This document shows positions 1 to 9,141 of a stretch of 64,000 nucleotides of DNA, one piece after another (the first letter of the stretch is position 1; the number at the start of each line of letters is the position of its first letter). Made by a program: the position numbers and the translations under genes. The notes under the pieces were generated by a model. That model had not been told where the DNA came from, did no database searches, and saw only the letters and a program-made list of their open reading frames with translations. Origin of the DNA: Streptomyces viridochromogenes (GTDB taxonomy: Bacteria; Actinomycetota; Actinomycetes; Streptomycetales; Streptomycetaceae); contig NZ_LGUR01000240.1 in assembly GCF_001270495.1 (NCBI RefSeq), forward strand, positions 1 to 64,000, written 5' to 3'.

Positions 1-1
1 C

Positions 2-250
2 TGGTACCCGCACACCAACCAGGTCGGCCAGACCGGCAAGAGCGTCTCGCCGCAGCTGTACATCGCCTCCGGCATCTCCGGCGCGATCCAGCACCGCGCC
101 GGTATGCAGACCTCGAAGACGATCGTGGCGATCAACAAGGACGCCGAGGCCCCGATCTTCGACCTGGTCGACTACGGCATGGTCGGCGACCTCTTCGACG
201 TCGTCCCGGCCCTGACCGAGGAGATCAACACCCGCAACAATCGGCCCTGA
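2..250 (+). CDS. etfA: Electron transfer flavoprotein alpha subunit, C-terminal part
   Basis: This is the 3' end of a gene cut by the left window edge; the frame opens at base 2 and stops with TGA at 248-250, giving 82 residues. The segment carries the FAD-binding signature of ETF alpha, with [19 protein letters not shown] followed by QHRAGM, and the usual ending in which NKD.EAPIF leads to [16 protein letters not shown] alpha and beta carry electrons from acyl-CoA and other flavin dehydrogenases to the membrane ETF-quinone oxidoreductase. The beta subunit would be expected upstream, outside the window. Recognition rests on strong motif conservation. No clear terminator was seen in the 145 bases after the stop. 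Confidence 0.95.
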   Translation, partial: WYPHTNQVGQTGKSVSPQLYIASGISGAIQHRAGMQTSKTIVAINKDAEAPIFDLVDYGMVGDLFDVVPALTEEINTRNNRP

Positions 251-395
251 CCTTTGAACGGTTGGTCGGTTCGTCCGGACCGCCATTTGGTTCTGCCGGG
301 GCGGTCGCGGGCAGTCCGACAGGGTGACGGACATCGCGTTTGACCTCGTGCATCGGGAAGGCGGAGGCACAGCGCGATGAGCCGGAGTCGGACGC

Positions 396-1895
396 TCAGA
401 GTGTGGCTCGCAGTTGGCTGACCGTGACGAAGTGGTAACCACGCGCCGTGAGCGTGCGCAGGATCTCCGGGACGGCGCCGACCGAGGTGGGGTGGATGTC
501 GTGCATGAGGACGACCTCGTTGCGGCCGGCCTTGGTGATGACGGTCTGGGCGACCTTGCCGCTGTCGCGGTACTTCCAGTCCTCGGTGTCCACGTCCCAC
601 AGCACGGGAGAGAGCGTGGTCGCCGCGCGGACCGTGCTGTTGATCGCGCCGTAGGGCGGCCGGAAGAGCTTGGGCTCCTCGCCGGTGGCGGCCTTGATGG
701 CGGCACTCGTACGGCTGAGCTGGGACTGGATCTGGGCGGTGCTGAGCCCGGTCAGGTCCGGGTGGCTCCAGGAGTGGTTGCCGACCTCGTGGCCGGCGGC
801 GGCCTCGGCGCGTACGAGGTCGGGGTGGGCGGCGACGTTCTGGCCGACCGTGAAGAAGGTGGCGCGGGCCTTGTACTTGGCCAGGTACGTCAGCAGCTGC
901 GAGGTCTCCGTGGCGGCGGGCCCGTCGTCGAACGTCAGGGCGATGCACTTGACCTTCGAGCAGTCGGTGTCGTCCTCGCCGGGGTGCTTGATGGTGGGGG
1001 CCGCGGGTTCGGTGGGGGTGGAAGCCGCGCCGAGGTCGAGGGTGCCGGCGGGGTCGGTGGTCTGCTGCTGCACGCGGCGGCCGAAGTCGGACAGCCACGG
1101 CGTGACCGTGGCCTTCGGCAGCGTGACCTTGTAGCGGCCTCCGGCCGGGACGCCGACCATGCCGCTGTCGAACTCGATCCGCAGACCACCGTCGGAGGTG
1201 AAGGCGAGGTCGTCCATCGCGCCGTACTGCGACTCGCTGTCGGCGAAGGCCCCGTCGAGCATCGAGGGGTCGATGCCCTCGCGGTTCTTCAGTGCCTTCT
1301 TCACCGCGGCGACGAACTGGGCCCGGGAGCCCTCCGCCACCAGGTCGAGGGCCTGGCGGCGCTGCTTGGCCTTCCCGTCGAACCAGTACGTCGTGGTCAT
1401 CAGGCCGTCGCCGGCTTCGCCTATCCGGAGGGTGTTCAGCCGTACGCCCAGGACGTCGCCGGAGGCGACCAGGAAGTCGTGGCTGATGTTCAGCTGGAGG
1501 TGCTGGTCGAGGTCCTGGTCCTGCGATGTGCCGCCGCACTCGGCCGTGCCGCTGCCGTCCTCGCCGAGGAAACTCTGGCGGTTGCGGTCCACCTCGCGCT
1601 TCATGGCGGCGGTCATCGCGTCGGCACCGGGGACGGCCGGGTAGCTGGTGGCCCAAGGGCAGGAGCTGTCCTCGCTGCTGTCGTTGACGATCTGCAGACC
1701 CTTGATCCGCGACGGGTCGACACCGCCCTTGGCCGTGCCGCCGGATGAGGCGGAACTGGTGGCGGCCGCCGCCTTGTCGGCGCCTGACCCCGCGGTGGGG
1801 GACGAGTCGGTGCCGGAGGAGCAGCCCGTGGTCAGGGCGAGTACGCCGGCCAGGGCGAGGGAGGTGGCAGTGGTGGCCGTGGTGCGCTGGTGCAT
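396..1895 (-). CDS. Polysaccharide deacetylase (NodB domain) lipoprotein
   Basis: This is a secreted, lipid-anchored carbohydrate deacetylase. From the ATG at 1895 it has 499 residues and begins with a lipoprotein signal ending in the lipobox LTTGC. The middle part (about residues 60-300) resembles the PdaC/DUF3298-type region found before NodB domains. The NodB domain starts near residue 315 and shows all five motifs: TFDDGP, the metal-binding HSWSH, RPPYG, DTEDW and MHDIH. Such enzymes remove N- or O-acetyl groups from peptidoglycan, chitin-type or plant polysaccharides; the substrate is not decided by sequence. A TTG three codons upstream (1904) is better spaced from the AAGGA box and may be the true start. 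It is transcribed alone and converges on etfA. Confidence 0.92.
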   Translation of the reverse strand: MHQRTTATTATSLALAGVLALTTGCSSGTDSSPTAGSGADKAAAATSSASSGGTAKGGVDPSRIKGLQIVNDSSEDSSCPWATSYPAVPGADAMTAAMKREVDRNRQSFLGEDGSGTAECGGTSQDQDLDQHLQLNISHDFLVASGDVLGVRLNTLRIGEAGDGLMTTTYWFDGKAKQRRQALDLVAEGSRAQFVAAVKKALKNREGIDPSMLDGAFADSESQYGAMDDLAFTSDGGLRIEFDSGMVGVPAGGRYKVTLPKATVTPWLSDFGRRVQQQTTDPAGTLDLGAASTPTEPAAPTIKHPGEDDTDCSKVKCIALTFDDGPAATETSQLLTYLAKYKARATFFTVGQNVAAHPDLVRAEAAAGHEVGNHSWSHPDLTGLSTAQIQSQLSRTSAAIKAATGEEPKLFRPPYGAINSTVRAATTLSPVLWDVDTEDWKYRDSGKVAQTVITKAGRNEVVLMHDIHPTSVGAVPEILRTLTARGYHFVTVSQLRATL

Positions 1896-2139
1896 GTGGG
1901 GCAAGGTATGTCCTTGGTGGTTGCAGCTGTAGTGATGTACGGACATGAAGTAAGGCTGTGACGCGATAGTGACGGTCCGCTTTCACGCTTTTGTGGGGGG
2001 TATGGGGTAGTTGGTGACGCGGGAGAGAGGGCTGTTTTGTTCGGGTACGGCGGTTCAGCCCGCCCTGGAAGATGTGAATCCGGCCGGTGCGGTTCAGCTC
2101 GGATCGGGCGGGGTGGCTGCCGGTCGAGGGCTGAGGGGC

Positions 2140-2500
2140 ATGTCCACGCCGCCGACGATTCCGTCCCGCCAGGGCCCGTGGCCTCGGCCCGCCGACCTGT
2201 ATCCGGTGGCGGCGCGCCGGCCGCGGCCGGCGGTCGAGGCGCTGGGGCCGAAGACCGCCGCTCTCCTCCCGATGGACGGCTTCCATCTGTCCAACGCAGT
2301 GCTCCGCGTACAGGGCGCCACGACCGCAAGGGCGCCTGGGACACCTTCGACGCCGATGGCTACGTTCCCCTGATGTAGCGGCTCCGCTCTCGTGCCGAAC
2401 CGGTTGTGTACGCAATCGGCTTCGATCGCGGCATCGAGGAGTCCATCGACTCTGCCCTGCCGGTGCCGCGCGCGTATGGTCCGGATCTTGGTCGGGAGCC
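2140..2500 (+). pseudogene. Decayed nucleoside/nucleotide kinase-like gene
   Basis: Three short frames on the plus strand together spell pieces of a P-loop kinase of the uridine-kinase/PanK-like family. One frame carries LLPMDGFHLSNAVLR, the next frame continues with DRKGAWDTFDADGYVPL, and a third carries YAIGFDRGIEESIDSALPVP, in the order found in intact members. At least two frameshifts separate them. The P-loop region is not recognisable and the C-terminal half is missing. The remnant lies between two minus-strand secreted-enzyme genes. The family call rests on my recognition of the motif order. No functional product is expected. Confidence 0.7.
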
Positions 2501-2711
2501 GACCGGGGTCAGGGTGGGGGGCAGGGAGCGTCGCGAGAAGAGCCGTGGTTTGTGCAGCCGGAGGGGCCGGCCGCCCTCGCAGGGCGTGTGCCCAACGGCG
2601 AACCGGGAGGAGCGCATCAGGTGGACTCCTCCCGCTCCGGATTCCCCGTATCGCGCCCTGTGCTGCGGCCTCGCTCCGGGGATCGGGTGGGCGGGTCGCC
2701 GGATGGATCGC

Positions 2712-4070
2712 TCAGCGCTGGACGGGCATCGTCCAGCAGTTGGACGCGCTCGGTTTGCCCTCCAGGCGGTCGGTGAGCCAGGAGATCGCTGATCCTTGGT
2801 CGGTGATGAGCGGGGCGAGGTGGTTGGTGAGGATCCTGTCGCCGAGGTTGGGCAGGTCGACGGCCTCGTAGGTGACGTTGCCGTCCTTGCGGCACCAGTC
2901 CACGGCCAGTTGGCGGGCCTGACGGTGCGGCACGATGTCGTCCTGGACGCCGGTGGCTACACGGACCGGGCCGGCCGGCTTGAGCGTCCCGATGCGCTGC
3001 TCGTCGAGGACGGCCTGGGCGCGGGGTTCGGTGGCGATGATGTCGGCGACGGACTTGCCGCTGGTCGTCCAGGCGGTGCTCCGGGTGAAGCCGTAGCGGA
3101 TGACCGCGTCGCCGACGCACATGGTCGACGTGTCGGCGAGGGCCTTGCGCCCGGCGTCGTTGAGGTTCGCCTCGGCGACGCTGCGCATTTCGGGGTAGGT
3201 CTGGGCGAAGCCGTTGATCGCCCAGCCCAGGGCGCTGACCAGAGCGCTCCCGTCGATCCCCTTCATGACGGCGGTCAGGTCGGCGGGCGGCGCGCCCGCG
3301 TAGGTGCCGGCCAGTTGGACGTCGGGCGCGTAGGTGGGCTGGAGTTCGGCGGCCGAGGCGGTGGCACCGCCGCCCTCGCTGTATCCGTACAGGCCGACGC
3401 GGGAGGCGGCGGTGAGGGACGTACCGGGGAGAGCGCGCGCCGCACGGACGGCGTCCAGCACCGCGTGCCCCTCGTCCACGCGGTTGACGTAGGTGTGCAG
3501 CCGGTCGGTGGCGCCCAGGCCGACGTAGTCGGTGACGACGACGGCCGCCCCGGTGGCCAGGAGACGGTAGATCGCCAGGTTGTCGTAGCCGATGGACAAG
3601 GTCTCCCCGCTGACGGTGAGCGGGTGTTCCAGGGCGTACGAGGGCGCGCACTGGTCGCCCTGGCCCATGGTCCCCGAGGCCACCGCCACCAGGGGGCGGG
3701 GCCCGTCGCCCTTCCACTGCGCCGACGGCTCGATGTAGGCGCCGGTCACCGCGACGGGGTGGCCGCTGGAGTCGGTGGACTTGTACATCAGGCGGGTGGC
3801 GGTGCCCGGCAGAGGGCGGCCGTCGAGGCCGGGCAGCGAGAGCCCCAGGGGGAGGTGCTCTTGCCGGATCAAGGTGCCGTTGGCGGCGGGCAGTTGGGCG
3901 GGCGGGGTGTAGAAGGCCGGGATGGTGACTCCCCGGGACACGACGGGTTCGGTGTCGGTCCCGGTGGCGTCGGCCTGGGGCACGCTGACGCCGGCGCACG
4001 CCACGGTGGCGATTGCGGCGGCGGTCAGGCGGTGGCGCGCGGAACGCGGACGGATTCTGTCGCGGCTCAC
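2712..4070 (-). CDS. Secretory lipase family protein (alpha/beta hydrolase)
   Basis: This is a 452-residue exported alpha/beta hydrolase of the secretory lipase (LIP) family, known from Candida lipases and from actinobacteria. The first 35 residues form an Arg-rich Sec signal ending around ADA. The nucleophile elbow is GYSEGG near residue 200. The acid residue is probably in GVQDDIVP and the histidine in LTNHLAP near the end, as expected for a Ser-Asp-His triad. Two cysteine-containing segments (QCAPSY and MCVGDA) may form a disulfide. It would hydrolyse acylglycerols or other esters outside the cell. The ATG at 4070 follows a GAGTGAG stretch. An operator-like dyad lies 70-90 bp upstream. No partner gene is evident. 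Confidence 0.9.
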   Translation of the reverse strand: MSRDRIRPRSARHRLTAAAIATVACAGVSVPQADATGTDTEPVVSRGVTIPAFYTPPAQLPAANGTLIRQEHLPLGLSLPGLDGRPLPGTATRLMYKSTDSSGHPVAVTGAYIEPSAQWKGDGPRPLVAVASGTMGQGDQCAPSYALEHPLTVSGETLSIGYDNLAIYRLLATGAAVVVTDYVGLGATDRLHTYVNRVDEGHAVLDAVRAARALPGTSLTAASRVGLYGYSEGGGATASAAELQPTYAPDVQLAGTYAGAPPADLTAVMKGIDGSALVSALGWAINGFAQTYPEMRSVAEANLNDAGRKALADTSTMCVGDAVIRYGFTRSTAWTTSGKSVADIIATEPRAQAVLDEQRIGTLKPAGPVRVATGVQDDIVPHRQARQLAVDWCRKDGNVTYEAVDLPNLGDRILTNHLAPLITDQGSAISWLTDRLEGKPSASNCWTMPVQR

Positions 4071-4143
4071 AGCTCACTCCTCGCGTTGCTTCGTTGCAGG
4101 GTGCGCGAAAAACTAGCACTGTTAGTTAACCTCGGTAACACTC

Positions 4144-4156
4144 GCGTAAGTTACGC
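4144..4156. promoter_or_regulatory. Dyad GCGTAA-G-TTACGC upstream of the lipase gene
   Basis: A perfect 13-bp palindrome, GCGTAAGTTACGC, is flanked on both sides by direct copies of CGGTAAC (4133-4139 and 4159-4165) and by a GTTAGTTAAC stretch at 4121-4130. This dense set of TAAC/GTTA half-sites lies about 75 bp upstream of the lipase start. It is the kind of site bound by TetR- or MarR-type repressors. No regulator gene is adjacent, so the binding protein is unknown. The rest of 4166-4410 holds no convincing gene. Confidence 0.5.
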
Positions 4157-4410
4157 TCCGGTAACTGTTTGTCGGAGCGAGCGCACGGCTCGATGGCCGG
4201 TATCGACGAGAAGGCCGACTTCGAACCGACCGGCATCCCTGCGCCTGCACCGTCGGTGACACCGCCCCACCGGCCGCCCGGCCGGCTTCTCGATCGGTCA
4301 CGTGCTCGGCGATCGGTTCGGCGGTCCGGTGGCCGGCCCCTGTCGTCGATGCCGGTGTCCCGGACCGCTTCCTCGAACCGGTGGGACGGGACGAGCGAGC
4401 CGCCGACGGG

Positions 4411-5115
4411 TTACCTCGCGATCGAGCCCTTGTAGCCCGACACCTGGGCGATCCAGGTGATGAAGTCGCCCGGGTCCTCGTCCGCGCCGTGGCCGGCGTC
4501 CCAGTAGTAGGACGTGCTGACGTCGTCACCCAGGTTCTTCAGGCGGGCGTGCAGGTTGCCGACGACCGAGAGCGAGGTGGCGGAGTCCAGGGCGCCGTTG
4601 CGGATCCATCAGTGCTTGGACCGCTTCTCGTTGACGTCCTCGACGAGGTGGTACATCGGGTTCATCATGTGCAGCTCGGCGGGGATGTCCTCGTCGAGGC
4701 GGGCGCTGCTGCCCTCCCCGTGCTGCAGGCTGAACAGCGTGAAGTGCCGGGCCGCGGTGGTGCCCGTGCCGAAGAGGTTCGTCTCGGGCGTGGACAGGTC
4801 GAAGGCGTCGAACACGGGCACGTCCTTCGAACGTGTCCCCCGGTGGGTGAGGAAGCCGGCCCAGGTGAAGGACGCCTTGCCGTCGGACCACGCGAGGGAG
4901 GTGTTCTCGGCCAGGTAGGTCTCCGGTCCGTGTCCGAGAGGGCCGCGAGGTACTTGGTCGCCGACGGCCCAGGGGGTCCGCACCAGGTACTCGTCGAGGT
5001 TGCGCGCGGTGAGGCGGCCGAATCCCTGCGCCGTCAGCTTCAGGGAGGCCAGGTGGTCGCCGTAGGCGGAGCGCAGCTCCCCGGACAGCGCCTCTAAGAA
5101 GGTCACCTCCCTCAC
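4411..5115 (-). pseudogene. Truncated subtype B tannase-like esterase with an internal stop
   Basis: On the minus strand the frame from 5115 to the TAA at 4411 encodes the C-terminal half of a subtype-B tannase-like alpha/beta hydrolase. Recognisable parts are WSDGKASFTW, then AELHMMNPMYHLV, RSKH, and finally SYYWDAGHGADEDPGDFI, which carries the catalytic histidine. An in-frame TGA at 4609-4611 replaces one of the tryptophans of the expected RSKHWWIR. The reading frame is open on both sides of that stop and continues to a normal C-terminus. The N-terminal half, with the serine nucleophile, is missing. A functional enzyme is therefore unlikely. Family assignment is by motif recall and is fairly secure. 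Confidence 0.75.
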
Positions 5116-5515
5116 TACGGTGCTGGTGACAGGCCCTCATCGGCCGTGAAGGTGCCGCTTTTGCACAAAGGTTGACGGACACGAAAAGCCGAGCCCGCGT
5201 GCCGGACGCCGCTGCGGCAGCGCTCAACGCGGCACGCCCCGGACAAGACTTGGACAACGCCTTGACGGCTGCCGTCAGCGCATTGGGCGAATGCATCGAC
5301 CTGTTCACGGACGCGCCGGCGGAGGAAGAGAGAGAGCCTTGCGCTCGCTCACCGACACCATCGCCCGTCGTCGGCCTGAGATGACACTGCCGCTGCCCAG
5401 ACGTCTCCTCCGCCCGCTACTGAGCCACACCGGCGACGCCCATCTGCCCCGTCTCGTGGCCACCCTTCAACAGCGGCCCATAGACGCAGACGAAGCCAGA
5501 AGACTGTCGGCGCCA

Positions 5516-5559
5516 TGTCGGGACACCGCCCGCCCTGCTGCCCGAGCGGTGCCCCGACA
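5516..5559 (-). terminator. Hairpin terminator after the Ricin-domain hydrolase
   Basis: TGTCGGG-A-CACCGC pairs with GCGGTG-C-CCCGACA around a 16-nt loop, giving 13 paired bases with one internal mismatch. It lies 8-50 bp downstream of the stop of the minus-strand hydrolase. No U-tract is visible, as is common in Streptomyces. The remaining part of 5116-5515 contains only short low-quality frames and no gene I can support. Confidence 0.6.
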
Positions 5560-5567
5560 CGTTCCGG

Positions 5568-6881
5568 TCAGACGCGGCGGCGGGTGAAGCGCTGGTTGGG
5601 GTTGCCGCTGTAGGTGTACTGGGCGATGCGGGCGCCGTCGGCGGTCGAGTACTCCCAGACATCCATCGCCAGGCCGGACTCCCGGTTGACGAGGCTGATC
5701 ACGCCACCACCGTGATCGACCACGCGCCACTGCTGGCTGGTGGCGCTGGTGCCGGCCTGTTGGACGACGTCCGCTCCGGTCGCGGTGCCGGTGGGCTGGA
5801 GGAACAGGCCACTGTGCGGTGCCTTGACGCGGACGTGGCCGTTACCGGCGTCGACGAACTCGAACTGCTGGTTGGGGCGACTGCTGGTGGTCCGCTGGAC
5901 GAGTTGTGCGCCGGCGGCGGTGGAAGCCCCGTTGACCTCGGCGGCCTTGCCGCTGTGCTGGGCCAGCAGGGTGTAAAGGCCCGGACCGCCGGGCGAGTCG
6001 CCCAGTTGGGCTTCCCACCTGGTGTTGGACCCGGACGCGTCAGCCGGGAGGCGGTCCCGGGCTGCGGTGTCGCCGTACATGGTCCAGCGGGCCCAGTCGA
6101 CGACGGTCCTCGGGAAGCGCTGGTCGCTCCAGAAGCTGGTGTGGCTGCCGCCGACGAAGGTGAGGAACGCCTTGGGCCAGGTGATCTCCGAGTACGCCTG
6201 CCGGGCCGAGGAGTACTGCGTGGTCGAGTCCCGGTCGCCGTGGACGAACAGGACCTTGGCCGAGACCGAGCTGGACGGGTTGCCCATGTCCACGCAGGAC
6301 TGGGGGTTGGCGGAGATGATCCGGCTGTCGGGCCAGGAGGTCAGCAGACCGTGGGTGACCATGCCGCCCAGGGAGTGGCCCGAGACGCCGACGCCGATGC
6401 CGGTGTTGATGTGCCCGGCCAGCGGTCCGCTCGCGTTGAGCGCGAGGGTGTTGGTGAGGATCTGCGAGACGTCCTTGGAGGTGTTGCCGTTGTTGACGTC
6501 GGTGAAGTTGTGGTTGAAGTGCGGGGCAGGGACGATGAAGCCCGCAGAGGCCAGGGCCCGGATGATGAACAGCGAGTTCTGCGGGCTGCTTCCGTAGCCG
6601 TGGGTCATGTTGTAGACGGGGAAGACCCCGCCCGCGACCGGGGCGTCCGTCACCGGGTTGCCGCCGGCGGTGCCGGTCGCCGGGTAGTAGACGTAGGTGG
6701 TGCACGGGCGGGTGCCGCGGGTCCAGTTGTACCGGCGCACACCGACCGCGAACGGCGTGGTCGGCGCGGTGTCCAGTGGCCCGGCTGCGGCCCGTGCCTG
6801 GCCTGCCCCTAGCAGGGACAGGCCCACGCCCGTCGCTCCGGCCGCGCTCATGCTGAGGAAGGTCCGTCGTCGCAGGGTCAT
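5568..6881 (-). CDS. Tat-exported alpha/beta hydrolase with C-terminal ricin-type lectin domain
   Basis: From the ATG at 6881 (good AAGGAG box) the protein has 437 residues. It starts with a twin-arginine signal (RRRTFL). A dienelactone/polyester-hydrolase-like catalytic domain spans about residues 30-290, with the nucleophile elbow GHSLGG, an acidic loop HGDRDSTT and a likely catalytic histidine in GGSHTSF. Residues 305-437 form a ricin-type beta-trefoil with repeated Q.W/NQ.F signatures (NQQFEF, SQQWRV, NQRFTR), a typical carbohydrate-binding module. The enzyme probably acts as an esterase on plant cell-wall polymers. A paralogue without the lectin domain lies at 25673-26557, at the other end of the island. 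The exact substrate is not known from sequence. Confidence 0.9.
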   Translation of the reverse strand: MTLRRRTFLSMSAAGATGVGLSLLGAGQARAAAGPLDTAPTTPFAVGVRRYNWTRGTRPCTTYVYYPATGTAGGNPVTDAPVAGGVFPVYNMTHGYGSSPQNSLFIIRALASAGFIVPAPHFNHNFTDVNNGNTSKDVSQILTNTLALNASGPLAGHINTGIGVGVSGHSLGGMVTHGLLTSWPDSRIISANPQSCVDMGNPSSSVSAKVLFVHGDRDSTTQYSSARQAYSEITWPKAFLTFVGGSHTSFWSDQRFPRTVVDWARWTMYGDTAARDRLPADASGSNTRWEAQLGDSPGGPGLYTLLAQHSGKAAEVNGASTAAGAQLVQRTTSSRPNQQFEFVDAGNGHVRVKAPHSGLFLQPTGTATGADVVQQAGTSATSQQWRVVDHGGGVISLVNRESGLAMDVWEYSTADGARIAQYTYSGNPNQRFTRRRV

Positions 6882-7009
6882 GGTGACTCCTTGGGTGCGG
6901 GGATGGATGGAGGGTTTGGCGTTCGGCTGGTCCCGTTGCCGGGTGCGTCCCGTCGGTGACAGAGGGCCAACAGGTCGACGGAGCGCACGGCGCAACAGTG
7001 GGTGTGGGT

Positions 7010-7040
7010 GCTCCTGCCAGCCGCGAGGGGCGGCAGGAGC
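7010..7040 (-). terminator. Hairpin terminator after the GH53-discoidin gene
   Basis: GCTCCTGCC pairs perfectly with GGCAGGAGC around a GC-rich 13-nt loop that can itself partly pair. It lies about 85 bp downstream of the stop of the minus-strand galactanase gene, in a 240-bp gap that otherwise holds only the ribosome-binding site of the next gene. Confidence 0.65.
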
Positions 7041-7123
7041 GGCGTGCGGTTGGTCGGGCGCACCGGATGTCGGGGGGAGTGTGGCCCGTTCCGGTCCAAC
7101 ACGGCCTGGTTCGCCCAGGCAGG

Positions 7124-9055
7124 CTATGAGGTGGTCACGTCGTGTTCGCCGTGGCTGGGCATGACGTCGATGACCGCCGTGACCGGTCCTGTGCCGGTCG
7201 TCCCGGTGACTGTCACCTCACCCGGCCTGTCGGTCGCGCCAGGTGGCAACGGCTGCCAGCGGACGGGGACAGTGGTGATCTTGTTGTTGGCGGTGGTGAG
7301 CATGCGGATGGAGGAGGGCAGCTTCGGGGCGGCCCTCACCGTGGTGCCGGTGTAGATGGTGTCCTGGAGGATGTGCTTGGCGCGGCTGGCGTTGAAGACG
7401 TTGACGGACGCGTGCGGCTCCCACGTGTTCGCCAGTCCGGGCACGGCCCGGAACATGGGCTGGTAGCCGGCCGGCTCCCACACCAGGACACCTGAACCTC
7501 GGTTGTCGACCACGTCGTTGGCGGCCTGGAACACCCTCCGGATCGCGTCCGCCTGCCCCTGAATCGTTCGCGGGAAGGGTGAGTTGGGCAACGGCGAGCC
7601 GTCGCCGCCCGAGGCGGGGTAGGCGGTTTCGGCGATGTCGATTTCGTAGCCGGGGTAGGTGGTGGCCATGGTGTTCAGGTTGAGATCCAGTGCCTCGGGC
7701 GTACCGTGCCATTCCGGGTAGTACGAGATGGCCAGCACATCGGGGTTCTGGCCCTTTGCCTTCACCCGGGTGAGGAACTGATTCCAGAACTCCATGGTTT
7801 TGGCGAGCTTGTCCTTGTCGACGATCACGTGTATCTCGACCTTGGATGTCGGTGACGCGTCTCGGACGGCCTTGATCCCGGCCGCGGCCAGGGTGGTGAA
7901 CCGGTCCCACGACTGGTCGTAGAGCTGCTGCTCCACCGGGTCGGTCGACCGCCAGTACTTCCACAGCAGGCCACCGCCGGGCTTGGACTGGTAGATATCG
8001 GCCTGGTCGACGAAATACGGCGGACTCGTCGTGCCGATGTGGGCCGCCTCGCTGCCGTACATGAAGCCATTGATGATCTCGTTGCCGACGGCCACCTTTC
8101 CCGGCGTGGTGCCCTGCCGGATCAACCGCTTCAGATAGTCGGCGGTGAAGTCGTACACGGCCTGGGACAGGTCCGCGAACTCCAGCTCGGCCCAGGCGCG
8201 TGGTTTTGGTTGCTTGCTCGGGTCCGCCCACGAGTCCGCGTAGTGGAAGTCGATCCCCAGGCCCATGCCCCGCTGCTTGATCCACTTGGCTGAGACCAGT
8301 GAGCGCTCCGGGCCCTGGCGCGGTATCGGCGTCGGTTGACCGGTGCTCTCGCTGCGCGGCTCGTTCCATATCCGCAGCCGGGTGTGCTGCATGCCACGAT
8401 CCTTGGCCACGTCGAGCAGGTGTGGGCCGGCGCCGCGGTCTTCGGCCAGGGGGTCGACCCAGTACTGCTGGTCCTGGACGTCGTCCATCCAGGACAGATC
8501 GGCGCCGAGGGTGAGGTCGTCGCGCAGGTAGTTGAAGACCTGGAGCTCGCTGACACCTGCCCGGGCCCGGCCCGGCCCGCCTGTGAACGTCAGCCGGACG
8601 AAGCGCGTTCCCGGCCGGGTGAACAGGTGCACTTCCCCTCGCGACACGGCTCGGTTGTGGGATCTGTCGGCGATGGTCTTCCACCGGCGACCGTCGGACG
8701 AGGCCTCGACGACGTACCGGTGGGCCACGCCACGGTCCGGGAAGAGCACCTTGACCTTGCGCAGGTTGTCGTACGTTCCACCGAGGTCGACGGTGAGCCA
8801 CTGACGGGCGCCGGCACTACCGGGTTGCCAGGATGTCGTCGGGTCGCCGTCGATGGCCAGACGGGCGTTCGACGAGCCGGTGGCGGCCGTCGCCGAGGCC
8901 CAGGGCTTGGCAGCGATATTGCTTTCGATCGGCTTGATGTCCGCGGTTCCGAAAGTCGCGTGGGCCGGCTTGGGCACCATGAGTAGATTCGCGGACACCA
9001 TGGCGACCAACGTCGTCGTGACCGCGATGGCGCGGGGCAGACGCTTGCTGCTCAT
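7124..9055 (-). CDS. Endo-beta-1,4-galactanase (GH53) with N-terminal discoidin/CBM32-like domain
   Basis: This is a secreted 643-residue arabinogalactan endo-beta-1,4-galactanase. The first 32 residues form a Sec signal. Residues about 35-175 are an F5/8-type C (CBM32-like) module with DGDPTTSWQPG and WLTVDLGGTYDNLRKVKV. The GH53 barrel follows, with the acid/base glutamate in AVGNEIINGF and the nucleophile glutamate in DIAETAYP. A short bacterial Ig-like (Big_4-type) module ends the protein around PVRWQPLPP. It would cut beta-1,4-galactan side chains of rhamnogalacturonan-I. The ATG at 9055 is preceded by an AGGA box. A terminator hairpin lies only about 50 bp upstream, so this gene probably has its own promoter or depends on read-through. 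Confidence 0.94.
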   Translation of the reverse strand: MSSKRLPRAIAVTTTLVAMVSANLLMVPKPAHATFGTADIKPIESNIAAKPWASATAATGSSNARLAIDGDPTTSWQPGSAGARQWLTVDLGGTYDNLRKVKVLFPDRGVAHRYVVEASSDGRRWKTIADRSHNRAVSRGEVHLFTRPGTRFVRLTFTGGPGRARAGVSELQVFNYLRDDLTLGADLSWMDDVQDQQYWVDPLAEDRGAGPHLLDVAKDRGMQHTRLRIWNEPRSESTGQPTPIPRQGPERSLVSAKWIKQRGMGLGIDFHYADSWADPSKQPKPRAWAELEFADLSQAVYDFTADYLKRLIRQGTTPGKVAVGNEIINGFMYGSEAAHIGTTSPPYFVDQADIYQSKPGGGLLWKYWRSTDPVEQQLYDQSWDRFTTLAAAGIKAVRDASPTSKVEIHVIVDKDKLAKTMEFWNQFLTRVKAKGQNPDVLAISYYPEWHGTPEALDLNLNTMATTYPGYEIDIAETAYPASGGDGSPLPNSPFPRTIQGQADAIRRVFQAANDVVDNRGSGVLVWEPAGYQPMFRAVPGLANTWEPHASVNVFNASRAKHILQDTIYTGTTVRAAPKLPSSIRMLTTANNKITTVPVRWQPLPPGATDRPGEVTVTGTTGTGPVTAVIDVMPSHGEHDVTTS

Positions 9056-9104
9056 GTCCTTCTCCTGACGATGTGATGTACGTGCGGCATGGGCTGTTCC
9101 GTAC

Positions 9105-9133
9105 GCTCTGCCGGTCGAGAAGACCGGCAGAGC
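9105..9133 (-). terminator. Strong hairpin between the GH43 and GH53 genes
   Basis: A perfect 12-bp stem (GCTCTGCCGGTC / GACCGGCAGAGC) with a GAGAA loop starts 9 bp after the stop of the GH43 gene and ends about 50 bp before the GH53 start. It is a good intrinsic terminator for the importer/PL9/GH43 operon. Its closeness to the next start codon leaves little room for a separate promoter, so partial read-through is possible. Confidence 0.8.
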
Positions 9134-9141
9134 ACGGGATG

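Noticed and set aside
414..1748. Plus-strand frame of 444 residues antisense to the deacetylase
   Set aside because: Gly/Val/Asp-rich mirror frame without domains; it arises from the codon bias of the opposite strand.
172..2415. Long minus-strand open frame of 747 residues covering the deacetylase gene
   Set aside because: Its translation is dominated by Arg, Pro and Gly, as expected for a shadow frame of a high-GC gene; the true gene is the frame at 396-1895 with intact NodB motifs.
5172..5384. Small plus-strand frame of 70 residues with TTG start
   Set aside because: The translation has some protein-like character, but there is no ribosome-binding site, no recognisable family and no partner gene; support is too weak.
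7218..8801. Long alternative frame within the GH53-discoidin gene
   Set aside because: Arg/Pro/His-rich shadow of the GH53 frame, which has all catalytic motifs.
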